Shown: piece by piece, positions 1 to 5,224 of the stretch | How positions within the stretch are numbered: position 1 is the first letter of the stretch | Layout of the letters: every line of letters starts with the position of its first letter | Source of the DNA: a virus | Strand: one strand, 5' to 3' | Virus record (IMG/VR): IMGVR_UViG_3300030406_001500 | Coordinates: 1 to 32,156 of that record | Length of the DNA: 32,156 nt | Notes under the pieces: generated by a model | Databases searched by the model: none | The model's input: only the letters and a program-made list of their open reading frames with translations | Told to the model about the DNA's origin: nothing | Made by a program: the position numbers and the translations under genes

Positions 1-507
1 TCGGCACTCGATCACAAGACGCTGGGCCATGTTGAGCAGCCGTCCCTTCCAACGGGGCAGGCCCGTCCTCTTGTCGATAGCATTGACATGAGTAGTATGC
101 TTGGAACGGTAGACACCCAGAGGCGAATGAACCATACCATTACTACAGACAAACGTCCGGTGGCCCCCGCCCAACTGAAGGCTATGCTTCTTGTTGTGGC
201 TATTGATGAGGAACGCTTCCCACTGGAAGCCCCGTGTAGCGGGGAGATCCTTGTGGGCAATGCCCCAGCCAGCGAACATATTGCTTCGGAAGTCGTCGTT
301 AGTGAGGTAGATAGTCGGCGCACTAAGAACGAATCCCATACGGGACAGGGTATCCTGCACGTATTCGATGGGCTCGTAGTGTGGGATGGGCTGGTGAGAA
401 CGGGTGGCCTGAGGCACGATGCGGTGGCGTCGTACCTGATCCTCCGTCACGAGTGTGCCCCAGTTCTTTGAATCGAAAGGCGTGGGGGATTCTGGTGTTG
501 CGATCAT
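1..507 (-). CDS. DUF932-like phage early protein (3' end beyond window)
   Basis: An open frame starts with ATG at 507 and runs off the left edge, giving 169 visible residues. The start follows a strong AAGGAGAC Shine-Dalgarno and lies one base past the stop of the upstream gene. The product begins MIATPESPTPFDSKNWG. Around residues 100-145 it has NSHNKKHSLQLGGGHRTFVC, then CSNGM and RSKHTTH. This matches the pattern I know from DUF932 proteins of phages and plasmids (NSHD..., VFVCxN, RKHT). The biochemical function of that family is not established, and I infer none. Its place at the end of the early block suggests expression soon after infection. The length is incomplete and the C-terminus is not visible. 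Confidence 0.75.
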   Translation of the reverse strand, partial: MIATPESPTPFDSKNWGTLVTEDQVRRHRIVPQATRSHQPIPHYEPIEYVQDTLSRMGFVLSAPTIYLTNDDFRSNMFAGWGIAHKDLPATRGFQWEAFLINSHNKKHSLQLGGGHRTFVCSNGMVHSPLGVYRSKHTTHVNAIDKRTGLPRWKGRLLNMAQRLVIECR

Positions 508-508
508 T

Positions 509-1285
509 TTAGTCTCCTTGTCGCAAGTTATTCGCTGCTATATTGCCAAAGTGTACAGCACCTCGGCCATGAACAACGATAGAAACACTAGGAATCTTTC
601 TTTTTTTATTGGCGAATCTACCGGCACAGAGCAGGCAGTTATCGCAGGTAGTACGCTTGCCGCCCTCGTCAGACGCAGGGCACATGATCTCCTGATGCAT
701 GAGCGGCTCGTCTGCTGAGCGGCACCTGAATGTCCTCCACCCCATGGCCTGTGCCTGCTCGGCTTCCTCTTGAGTATCGACCGAAGCCATGCACAGGTCC
801 ATCAGGTTGTGGTCACAGGTACGCCATTGGTGTGTATATCCAGTCCAACCAGAAGCATGACGCTTGAGGTAGAGCCAGACATGCGAGGGCACAGCCGCCG
901 GGTCACCATAGGCACCGAAGCGGATACGCCTGCCTTCTGTTATCGCAGATAGTTCGGGTAACCTAGGGTACTTGCCTGCCCGGTAGGACTTCCACACCTG
1001 AAGAGGTGCCTGACCTACATTGACATAGCAAGTACGCTTGCCGTCTACCTTACGGTGAGGACAGTCGCCGCAGATAGACTTATCGTCTCCACTATCCACG
1101 GCATCAGTAGGCCTCATGTTCTGGGGGAGTATCCATGTCTGGATCATGTCCCCCGTTTTCCTGTTGGATGTCTTGAGAGTTGCAATAGCAACGATAGGCT
1201 CACCGTTCAGCAACGATGGGCCTTCCCACAGTAGCGTGCCCCGTAACTTGGGGAGTTGTTTGAGTTCAATCAATAGTCCCTCCAT
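509..1285 (-). CDS. Cys-rich conserved phage early protein, 258 aa
   Basis: The N-terminal part has a conserved-looking block near residues 34-75 (SNRKTGDMIQTWIL, then CGDCPHR and CYVNVGQAP). The C-terminal part has a second Cys cluster near residues 202-221 (MCPAS, TTCDNCLLCAGR). The two clusters suggest metal-binding sites (inference). I recognise it as a phage family of unknown function, which I recall as DUF7227, a label I could not check. The start is ambiguous. ATG 1285 has only an AAAGG abutting it, whereas a GGAGGG sits about 4 bases before an in-frame TTG at 1273. A TTG start would shorten the protein by 4 residues and reduce the overlap with the upstream gene, which ends at 1266. 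Confidence 0.75.
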   Translation of the reverse strand: MEGLLIELKQLPKLRGTLLWEGPSLLNGEPIVAIATLKTSNRKTGDMIQTWILPQNMRPTDAVDSGDDKSICGDCPHRKVDGKRTCYVNVGQAPLQVWKSYRAGKYPRLPELSAITEGRRIRFGAYGDPAAVPSHVWLYLKRHASGWTGYTHQWRTCDHNLMDLCMASVDTQEEAEQAQAMGWRTFRCRSADEPLMHQEIMCPASDEGGKRTTCDNCLLCAGRFANKKRKIPSVSIVVHGRGAVHFGNIAANNLRQGD

Positions 1286-1484
1286 CCTTTATCCGAAAGA
1301 TAGCCGCGGCCTGCTTGTAGTCAGTGCAGTCCGTGAGTCGCAACTCGAACAGGGGACTGTCAAGTTCGGACGGACAAAGCCCATCGTTCAGGTGTTCAAG
1401 GTCCTCGTCAGTGATGATACAGATAGAAGACCCATCTACACCACTCCAAGTTGTTCCGTCATTCAGCACAAGTATCGCTGGCAT
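1266..1484 (-). CDS. small acidic early protein, 72 aa
   Basis: The product starts MPAILVLNDGTTWSGVDGS. Its middle is acidic (ITDEDLEHLNDG), and it ends CTDYKQAAAIFRIKDGGTID. The ATG at 1484 is preceded by a near-perfect AAGGAGGT at good spacing, which decides this start over upstream in-frame codons. The start lies inside the last 26 bases of the upstream gene, and the end overlaps the start of the 258-aa gene, so all three are probably translationally linked. I do not recognise a family. Small acidic early proteins of T7-like phages are often host-takeover factors, but nothing specific here shows that. Confidence 0.7.
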   Translation of the reverse strand: MPAILVLNDGTTWSGVDGSSICIITDEDLEHLNDGLCPSELDSPLFELRLTDCTDYKQAAAIFRIKDGGTID

Positions 1485-1884
1485 TGGGCACCTCCTTCCA
1501 ATCAACAACAACATACGCCTCATCGGGAAGGCCGTAGATGACCACGCTGCTGTAGTCGCCAAAGAACTCGACGATAATGTCGTAGTCGCGGTACTTGGGC
1601 TTGAGTATGTACCTCTCCTGAATAACCGGGAGGTCTGAGTTGTGGTTGGTATACCCCTCCTCGTTGTAGAGCCCGTGTACTGGAGCGTGGTACAGTGGGA
1701 AGTGATCGAGCGAAAGCATTGTGCCATCACCCATGATGTCAATGCTGAACTCGTAGTAGCCATCGACCTCCCACATGGCGGGCTTGTCCTTGATATCGGG
1801 GTCACTGTGCACCCTGATCGACTGAATAGTCGTATCAAAGGCAGAGAACTGTCTCCGCCGGGACTTGATGTTGTACGTCTGCAT
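1459..1884 (-). CDS. hypothetical early protein, 141 aa
   Basis: The product begins MQTYNIKSRRRQFSAFDTTI and is rich in Tyr and Asp, with alternating hydrophobic stretches (YEFSIDIMGDG, YDIIVEFFGDYSSVVIYGL, AYVVVDWKEV) that suggest a mostly beta fold. ATG 1884 follows CAGGAGAC at 6 bases and lies 13 bases after the stop of the preceding gene. An in-frame extension to 1926 would run back through that stop region and lacks a ribosome site, so I reject it. The C-terminus overlaps the next gene by 26 bases. I recognise no family. Confidence 0.7.
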   Translation of the reverse strand: MQTYNIKSRRRQFSAFDTTIQSIRVHSDPDIKDKPAMWEVDGYYEFSIDIMGDGTMLSLDHFPLYHAPVHGLYNEEGYTNHNSDLPVIQERYILKPKYRDYDIIVEFFGDYSSVVIYGLPDEAYVVVDWKEVPNASDTCAE

Positions 1885-1897
1885 GGTGTGTCTCCTG

Positions 1898-2119
1898 TCA
1901 CCTGTAGTCTTCGATCCGTCGGACATTGCCCTTCCTGTCAGTCACGACCATAACGTCACGGGCAAGCGACCCGTCGGCGTTGAGGTATCGTGAAGGGATT
2001 GCGTCCCTCTGGGCTAGGTTGTCCTGATATGCACGGCTACGAGCGTACATCTCCGGTCTGATGGGCATGGCCTCCCGCTCCTCTGGAGTCGGAAGGTACG
2101 GCGGGTTCTGGCTGGGCAT
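1898..2119 (-). CDS. hypothetical early protein, 73 aa
   Basis: This small soluble protein begins MPSQNPPYLPTPEEREAMPI. It is Pro-rich at the N-terminus and charged at the C-terminus (DRKGNVRRIEDYR). ATG 2119 follows AAAGGAGACTACT, a strong Shine-Dalgarno. That site and the first 83 bases of the gene lie inside the end of the upstream 94-aa frame, an unusually long overlap. No motif is recognised. Confidence 0.65.
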   Translation of the reverse strand: MPSQNPPYLPTPEEREAMPIRPEMYARSRAYQDNLAQRDAIPSRYLNADGSLARDVMVVTDRKGNVRRIEDYR

Positions 2120-2321
2120 AGTAGTCTCCTTTGTGAATCCAATGTCCCCGGCGGTCAATCCATGTGACCCAGTCACTGACAGACCAATCCTGACAGTATA
2201 CGCCGGGGTTGTTGCAGAAGTATGAGAAGTATTCAGACTCGCCACTCACTGCGGCTGCCTTCTCGGAGTAGGTGAGGTCGAACTGTACGACATCATGCCT
2301 ACGGGCTATGAGTTTAGTCAT
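2037..2321 (-). CDS. hypothetical early protein, 94 aa
   Basis: ATG 2321 has GGAGGA at good spacing and overlaps the stop of the preceding gene by 8 bases. The first 65 or so residues look like an ordinary folded protein rich in Trp and Tyr (SVSDWVTWIDRRGHWIHKGDYY). The last 25 residues are low-complexity (PSDSRGAGGHAHQTGDVRS) and coincide with the 83-base overlap with the next gene. The tail may be a by-product of encoding two frames, or an old frameshift may have moved the stop downstream. No family is recognised. Confidence 0.6.
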   Translation of the reverse strand: MTKLIARRHDVVQFDLTYSEKAAAVSGESEYFSYFCNNPGVYCQDWSVSDWVTWIDRRGHWIHKGDYYAQPEPAVPSDSRGAGGHAHQTGDVRS

Positions 2322-2562
2322 CGAGATCCTCCTGTGTCATCAGGTAGGTGCATCGGGTGGTGATCTGGCAAGGGGTAGGCACCCCTTCGTCGGCGCCGGC
2401 ACGAAGACTGTCGATCACTCTGCCTCGACGGTCAGCCAGATCCATGTAGTATTCGCAGGACTCAGCGAGCCCGCGAAGAACCTCCATCTCCTGCTGAAGG
2501 GCGGCGATAGCCTTGCCCATCTGCTCAATGGCGGTCGTCAGTCTTGGGGGTTGTCCTCCCAC
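2314..2562 (-). CDS. hypothetical early protein with coiled-coil, GTG start, 82 aa
   Basis: Translation most likely starts at GTG 2562, because AAGGAG lies 7 bases upstream while the first in-frame ATG (2511) has no good ribosome site. A competing ATG 5 bases before the GTG opens only a 9-codon frame. The sequence begins VGGQPPRLTTAIEQMGKAIA. Residues around 12-35 form a likely helix or coiled coil (IEQMGKAIAALQQEMEVLRG), and an acidic tail ends TQEDLDD. The start overlaps the upstream gene by 38 bases and the end overlaps the next by 8. Function unknown. Confidence 0.6.
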   Translation of the reverse strand: MGGQPPRLTTAIEQMGKAIAALQQEMEVLRGLAESCEYYMDLADRRGRVIDSLRAGADEGVPTPCQITTRCTYLMTQEDLDD

Positions 2563-2761
2563 GGCATTTCTCCTTGTAAATGGTTGTGTAGTTTCCGTCA
2601 CTATCCCACTCCCTAACATGAACCTCGTGGTCGGTAGTAATGTACTCGACCCAGATGTCACGCACCGCCTCTACAGCATTGGCGGATGAGATGGGATCTG
2701 AAGACGCAACGAGTTCCCCGCTATCACTGAGAAGAACTACGGTGCAGATCGTCGTGCTCAT
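2525..2761 (-). CDS. hypothetical early protein, 78 aa
   Basis: The product begins MSTTICTVVLLSDSGELVAS and continues with a predicted alpha/beta pattern (AVEAVRDIWVEYITTDHEVHVREWDSDG). A basic tail ends TPKTDDRH. ATG 2761 follows TAGGAGAC at good spacing, while the longer in-frame form from 2818 has no such site. The end overlaps the GTG-started downstream gene. I see no recognisable domain, and the function is unknown. Confidence 0.65.
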   Translation of the reverse strand: MSTTICTVVLLSDSGELVASSDPISSANAVEAVRDIWVEYITTDHEVHVREWDSDGNYTTIYKEKCRGRTTPKTDDRH

Positions 2762-2781
2762 CGCAAGTCTCCTATCTGGGG

Positions 2782-2838
2782 TTACTTCGAGAAGAACAGC
2801 CGCCGAAAGTACGGCCACCTGTAGCGTTCGGTATTCAT
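2782..2838 (-). CDS. possible 18-residue peptide
   Basis: A very short frame, MNTERYRWPYFRRLFFSK, starts one base after the stop of the zinc-ribbon gene. It has AGGGAG 7 bases before its ATG and fills a gap otherwise too wide for this compact region. The peptide is basic and aromatic. A frame this short could arise by chance, and the gap could equally be leader for the next gene. Confidence 0.3.
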   Translation of the reverse strand: MNTERYRWPYFRRLFFSK

Positions 2839-2839
2839 A

Positions 2840-3037
2840 TCAATACTCCCTATCTGATGGGGTTCCTTTCTTACAACTGCACGGTCCTCCCCACTGCCCG
2901 CACCGAATGCAACTCCTTGCCGCGTTCGTTATTGGCTTGAGCATCGGCTTCCACTGACACTCAACGCACAGGTCGATGGCGAGGATCTTACTGATGGGTG
3001 CCCCGCACTTTGCGCAGGGTCTGGGGTCTGAACGCAT
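2840..3037 (-). CDS. small zinc-ribbon-like early protein, 65 aa
   Basis: Four Cys pairs are spread over 65 residues: CAKC near residues 8-11, CVEC near 24-27, CIRC near 43-46 and CSC near 53-55. This pattern fits one or two structural zinc sites. The sequence begins MRSDPRPCAKCGAPISKILA. ATG 3037 follows AGGAGC. The neighbours are small early genes. In T7-like phages, early zinc-ribbon proteins may bind host RNA polymerase or nucleic acid, but no specific family is identified and that role is only a possibility. Confidence 0.7.
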   Translation of the reverse strand: MRSDPRPCAKCGAPISKILAIDLCVECQWKPMLKPITNAARSCIRCGQWGGPCSCKKGTPSDREY

Positions 3038-3052
3038 GGTGTTGCTCCTGTG

Positions 3053-3391
3053 TCAGTTGGCGGCGATGATCCGGTACGATCCGTTCGCGTCGATGGCCTC
3101 GATCTCGACCCCATCGGGAAGGGACTCCGAAGGGATGCAGTTGAGGTGGCACGGGATGGTAGCACTCCTGTCCCTGTCGGGGAAAGCCGTCAGGTGCCAC
3201 TCGCACAGAGAGTCGTGCCCGTGCTTCGCCCTGACGGGACCCTTCTTGCTGTCCACGGTATTATCGTGGAAGGTAAGACGAATGTCCTCCGTGCGGAGGC
3301 CGAAGTGCTGGACGCAAGCATTCCGGACACGCCGGGCCAGCCGGGCCGACAGGTTCGTGTCCTTATAACTCAACATCTTCTTCTTTGCCAT
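3053..3391 (-). CDS. hypothetical early protein, 112 aa (153 aa if GTG start)
   Basis: The favoured start is ATG 3391 (MAKKKMLSYKDTNLSARLAR), 8 bases after GGAG. The N-terminus is strongly basic, which could suit nucleic-acid binding. The middle (IRLTFHDNTVDSKKGP) and the C-terminal half (LPDGVEIEAIDANGSYRII) look like beta strands. An in-frame GTG at 3514 also has AAGGAG close upstream and would add 41 residues, but that extension has random-looking composition, so I prefer the shorter form. No family is recognised. Confidence 0.65.
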   Translation of the reverse strand: MAKKKMLSYKDTNLSARLARRVRNACVQHFGLRTEDIRLTFHDNTVDSKKGPVRAKHGHDSLCEWHLTAFPDRDRSATIPCHLNCIPSESLPDGVEIEAIDANGSYRIIAAN

Positions 3392-3571
3392 TGGATTGTC
3401 TCCGTGAATACTGACGGTCACCATTGACCAGACAGACGAGGGGGCAGCCGGGAAGGCAGGGCGGTCCACGTTCGGGAGGAACAACGAGTCCCTTGATCCC
3501 GACGGCGGTCGCACCTTACTCCTTACCGGCCACCCCCTTGACTGTGTGGACAGACAGAGGGAGAGACACCC
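3392..3571. other. 180-bp gap without a supported gene
   Basis: Between the micropeptide and the 112-aa gene the minus strand has only the optional GTG-started extension described for that gene. Frames on the plus strand here lack ribosome sites and run against all neighbours. No terminator hairpin with a T-tract and no clear promoter was seen. Confidence 0.4.
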
Positions 3572-3664
3572 CTACTCCCAGTCAAAGAACAGGGGAGCAA
3601 GCGTAGCCACCAGCCCGAAGCCGATGAGAAGAACGAGAACAATATATCCGTAAATCTCAGCCAT
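3572..3664 (-). CDS. 30-residue membrane micropeptide
   Basis: The whole product is a short N-terminus (MAEIYGY), one hydrophobic span (IVLVLLIGFGLVATLAPLFF) and a DWE tail, so it should sit in the inner membrane as a single helix. Its ATG shares one base with the TGA of the upstream 70-aa gene (TGATG), and the Shine-Dalgarno-like AAGGGGGAC lies in the end of that gene, indicating translational coupling. It is followed by about 180 bases without an obvious gene. Small early membrane peptides occur in T7-like phages as modulators of the host envelope. No homologue is recognised. Confidence 0.6.
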   Translation of the reverse strand: MAEIYGYIVLVLLIGFGLVATLAPLFFDWE

Positions 3665-3876
3665 CACTTGTCCCCCTTCTGAGCATCCACCAAGGCCACG
3701 GTAACCGAAGCCTTGACAAGCGAGTCGATCTCGCCCATCAGGAACTCGTTGCTGAACTCCTGCCCATCGTTGATCTTGTGGATACGATCCTCAATGAGCC
3801 TTCGCAATGTCTGCGCGGCAAACCTGAGACCTTCCAGCGCGAGCGATTCCTGATTGTTCACGGTACTATCAGCCAT
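3664..3876 (-). CDS. small helical early protein, 70 aa
   Basis: The product begins MADSTVNNQESLALEGLRFA and looks wholly helical and charged (LRRLIEDRIHKINDG, then SLVKASVTVALVDAQKGDK). ATG 3876 is preceded by AAGGAGG at good spacing. An in-frame codon at 3894 has no such site and falls on the terminator T-tract. A terminator-like hairpin lies directly upstream (3893-3931), so this gene needs either readthrough or a local promoter. It is coupled to the 30-residue membrane peptide by a TGATG overlap. Function unknown. Confidence 0.7.
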   Translation of the reverse strand: MADSTVNNQESLALEGLRFAAQTLRRLIEDRIHKINDGQEFSNEFLMGEIDSLVKASVTVALVDAQKGDK

Positions 3877-3892
3877 TGTTGGCCTCCTTATC

Positions 3893-3931
3893 AAAAGAAA
3901 AACCCCCCAGTACCTTTCGATACTGAGGGGT
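3893..3931 (-). terminator. intrinsic terminator, downstream copy of a duplicated hairpin
   Basis: On the minus strand a 12-bp stem (CCCCTCAGTATC with GGTACTGGGGGG, two G-U pairs) closes a GAAA tetraloop and is followed by TTTTTCTTTT. The 33-base hairpin core is identical to that at 3991-4023. The T-tract ends only a few bases before the ribosome site of the 70-aa gene, so the hairpin could also act as an mRNA processing or stabilising element. Confidence 0.8.
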
Positions 3932-3990
3932 CTAGAGCCTCACTTCCGGCGGATCGGACATAACTGCCACTGCCTGAGTTATTACTCTAT
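3932..3990. other. spacer between the two identical terminators
   Basis: The 59 bases between the two hairpin copies hold no gene. A promoter for the downstream early genes could lie here, since both flanking hairpins read as minus-strand terminators. I see no convincing sigma70 pair. Confidence 0.3.
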
Positions 3991-4023
3991 AAAACCCCCC
4001 AGTACCTTTCGATACTGAGGGGT
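3991..4023 (-). terminator. intrinsic terminator, upstream copy of a duplicated hairpin
   Basis: This copy has the same 12-bp GAAA-loop hairpin as 3893-3931. It is followed on the minus strand by TTTTATAG, a shorter T-tract. It lies 28 bases after the stop of the 129-aa gene, so it closes a single-gene transcription unit driven by the promoter near 5030. Confidence 0.8.
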
Positions 4024-4051
4024 GGGGTAGTGTGCCGAAGCACGCCCAACG

Positions 4052-4441
4052 TCAGCCCTTGAGCAGGGCCTTGACGCGGACGCGGGCTTCGGAAGCGGTG
4101 ACACGTGCCCCGAGATTGGGGTCGCATTCACCACCATAACGGAGGAAGACATCCTGGCGCGTGACCCCACCCTTGGCCGTGGTGCCCGCAGGCATGGCAC
4201 GGAGGGTGGACCGAAGGTGACGCAGGAAGTGGACGTACTTCAGGAAAGCAGCGGTACACTTCTTGTCGGAAACCTTCGAGTCGATGTCAGAACGCACGAC
4301 CATACGGTTGAACGCCTTCCACTGCTTCTCCACCGTCTCCGCCTCGTGAGCCAGAGCCGTCAGCGCGAGAGCATCCGACGGAGTGGCATCGTTGGAGGGA
4401 ACGGCGAGAATGTCCGAAACGGTAGTTGTGGTGTTAGCCAT
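4052..4441 (-). CDS. first early gene, hypothetical protein, 129 aa
   Basis: The product begins MANTTTTVSDILAVPSNDAT. It has a Thr/Ala-rich flexible N-terminus of about 25 residues, then a helical, basic body (VEKQWKAFNRMVVRS, AAFLKYVHFLRHLRSTLRAM) ending RVRVKALLKG. ATG 4441 has GGAGAC about 9 bases upstream. It is the first gene after the sigma70-type promoter and long leader and is closed by a terminator 28 bases past its stop, so host polymerase probably transcribes it strongly and alone. That is the slot of T7 0.3 (the Ocr anti-restriction protein), but this protein is basic and not an Ocr look-alike. It could be an immediate-early anti-host or antitermination factor. Both are guesses. 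Confidence 0.7.
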   Translation of the reverse strand: MANTTTTVSDILAVPSNDATPSDALALTALAHEAETVEKQWKAFNRMVVRSDIDSKVSDKKCTAAFLKYVHFLRHLRSTLRAMPAGTTAKGGVTRQDVFLRYGGECDPNLGARVTASEARVRVKALLKG

Positions 4442-5015
4442 TGGCTTGTGTCTCCAAGTATTGCAGGGGACAATCCCCCTACGAAGACCCCCGGCTACCA
4501 GTAGGCAGCCGGGGGGTTACACACTTGAATAGTCCCAGCGATCAGAGCAGCATCCCCTAGCCGGACCGTTGGATGCCGGGGGGTGCTACTCTAGACACCT
4601 GATCCCCGGACTAGTCCCTACCCTTGAACAAGGGCGTACTCTTACGTCCGTGGGGGTCCCCGGCTTGACACAGATACCGTTTCCAGTACCCCGCTATCCC
4701 GGGATAGAGCCACCGACCTTGATACCTCGTTTCGTCCCGGTCCTAGTAGACCGCTGGAGGGATACCCTTTAGGCTTCCGATTCCCGAAGGCCGACACGCT
4801 GCTACACGCGAAGACCCCCGTCCTCATGACCCGGTCCAGTACCCCCCTCGCTTGTTTGGCCGAGGGTTTCACCGCAAGGGAGGGTATAACGAGGTGCCGA
4901 GTCTCGATGCCTCCCTGTTCTAGACCCCTGTCCTGCTATTCTCAACAGGGGTTGGAGCACTGGTGGCTTGCTACGCTGGGTTGTCGGTTCCGGGTTCCTT
5001 TCATGACCCGTTGCC
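4442..5015 (-). other. long GC-rich hairpin-forming early leader
   Basis: About 570 bases separate the promoter near 5030 from the first early gene, with no gene in between. The stretch is full of short inverted repeats: a 12-bp stem at 4488-4515, CCCTTGAACAAGGG at 4621-4634, TATCCCGGGATA at 4695-4706, and ACCCCTGT/ACAGGGGT arms near 4923-4951. It also has direct repeats: CGAAGACCCCCG at 4482 and 4809, TCCAGTACCCC at 4682 and 4835, TCATGACCCG at 4824 and 5001. It could be a structured RNA, processing sites, or part of the terminal repeat or packaging region. None of these is proven. Confidence 0.5.
4488..4515 (-). other. strong leader hairpin before the first early gene
   Basis: CCCCCGGCTACC and GGCAGCCGGGGG form a 12-bp stem around a 4-base loop, about 50-75 bases before the ATG of the 129-aa gene. 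There is no T-tract in either direction, so a processing or structural role is likelier than termination. Confidence 0.6.
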
Positions 5016-5044
5016 AATGTATATATCGGCTGGACGCCTGTCAA
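5016..5044 (-). promoter_or_regulatory. early sigma70-type promoter
   Basis: The minus strand carries a perfect TTGACA (5044-5039), a 17-base spacer, and TACATT (5021-5016), which matches four of six -10 positions. An overlapping TATATACA run gives alternative -10 registers. It points at the long leader and the first early gene, and lies just downstream of the dyad array. This is where a T7-like phage would need host-polymerase promoters. Confidence 0.65.
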
Positions 5045-5083
5045 TACTTTAGGGGGTATCGGTGAGAATATGATGTCGATTGA

Positions 5084-5112
5084 TGTAAGTCCTTTGGTGA
5101 CAAGGGTTTACA
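5084..5112. repeat. 29-bp dyad repeat, copy A
   Basis: TGTAAGTCCTT and AAGGGTTTACA flank a 7-base centre (TGGTGAC). It matches copy C at 26 of 29 positions, with the left arm degenerate. It lies about 40 bases upstream of the -35 box of the early promoter, a place for an activator or repressor site. Confidence 0.75.
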
Positions 5113-5145
5113 AGCGGAATATTTATTTATATTGTCCTAAACTAA

Positions 5146-5174
5146 TGTAAGTCGTTTGGTACCAAGGGTTTATA
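5146..5174. repeat. 29-bp dyad repeat, copy B
   Basis: The sequence runs TGTAAGTCGTT, TGGTACC, AAGGGTTTATA and matches copy C at 23 of 29 positions. The stretch to copy A (5113-5145) is very AT-rich (AATATTTATTTATATT), and an A-run follows copy B. This resembles a duplex-unwinding stretch or upstream promoter element. Confidence 0.7.
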
Positions 5175-5195
5175 AAAAAAACACCGGGGGCCACG

Positions 5196-5224
5196 TGTAA
5201 ACCCTTTGGTGTCAAGGGTTTACA
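5196..5224. repeat. 29-bp dyad repeat, copy C (perfect arms)
   Basis: TGTAAACCCTT and AAGGGTTTACA are perfect 11-base inverted arms around TGGTGTC. All three copies have the same orientation and share the TTTGGT centre, so the element has a direction despite its dyad. A CCACGTG hexamer core overlaps its left edge. It could be a protein-binding operator, replication origin iteron or phage-specific regulatory site. Confidence 0.8.

Noticed and set aside
12-323. Minus-strand frame of 103 codons
   Set aside because: It is out of frame with the DUF932-like gene that covers the same bases and matches a known pattern.
88-471. Plus-strand open frame of 127 codons, and similar plus-strand frames throughout
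   Set aside because: They are antisense to genes with recognisable products or strong ribosome sites, lack such sites themselves, and no plus-strand frame encodes a recognisable protein.
1266-1901. Long 211-codon minus-strand frame
   Set aside because: Its first two thirds are a Ser/Thr-rich shadow of the 141-aa gene; the real gene is the last 72 codons with its own AAGGAGGT site.
3392-3514. 41-residue N-terminal extension of the 112-aa early protein
   Set aside because: It uses a GTG with close AAGGAG but has random-looking composition; kept only as an alternative.
4664-4669. Plus-strand TTGACA
   Set aside because: There is no -10 box at 16-18 bases and no plus-strand gene downstream.
4768-5053. 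Two CCTAAAG heptamers (minus strand) like T7 terminal repeats
   Set aside because: Only two copies far apart, whereas T7 has regular arrays; probably chance.
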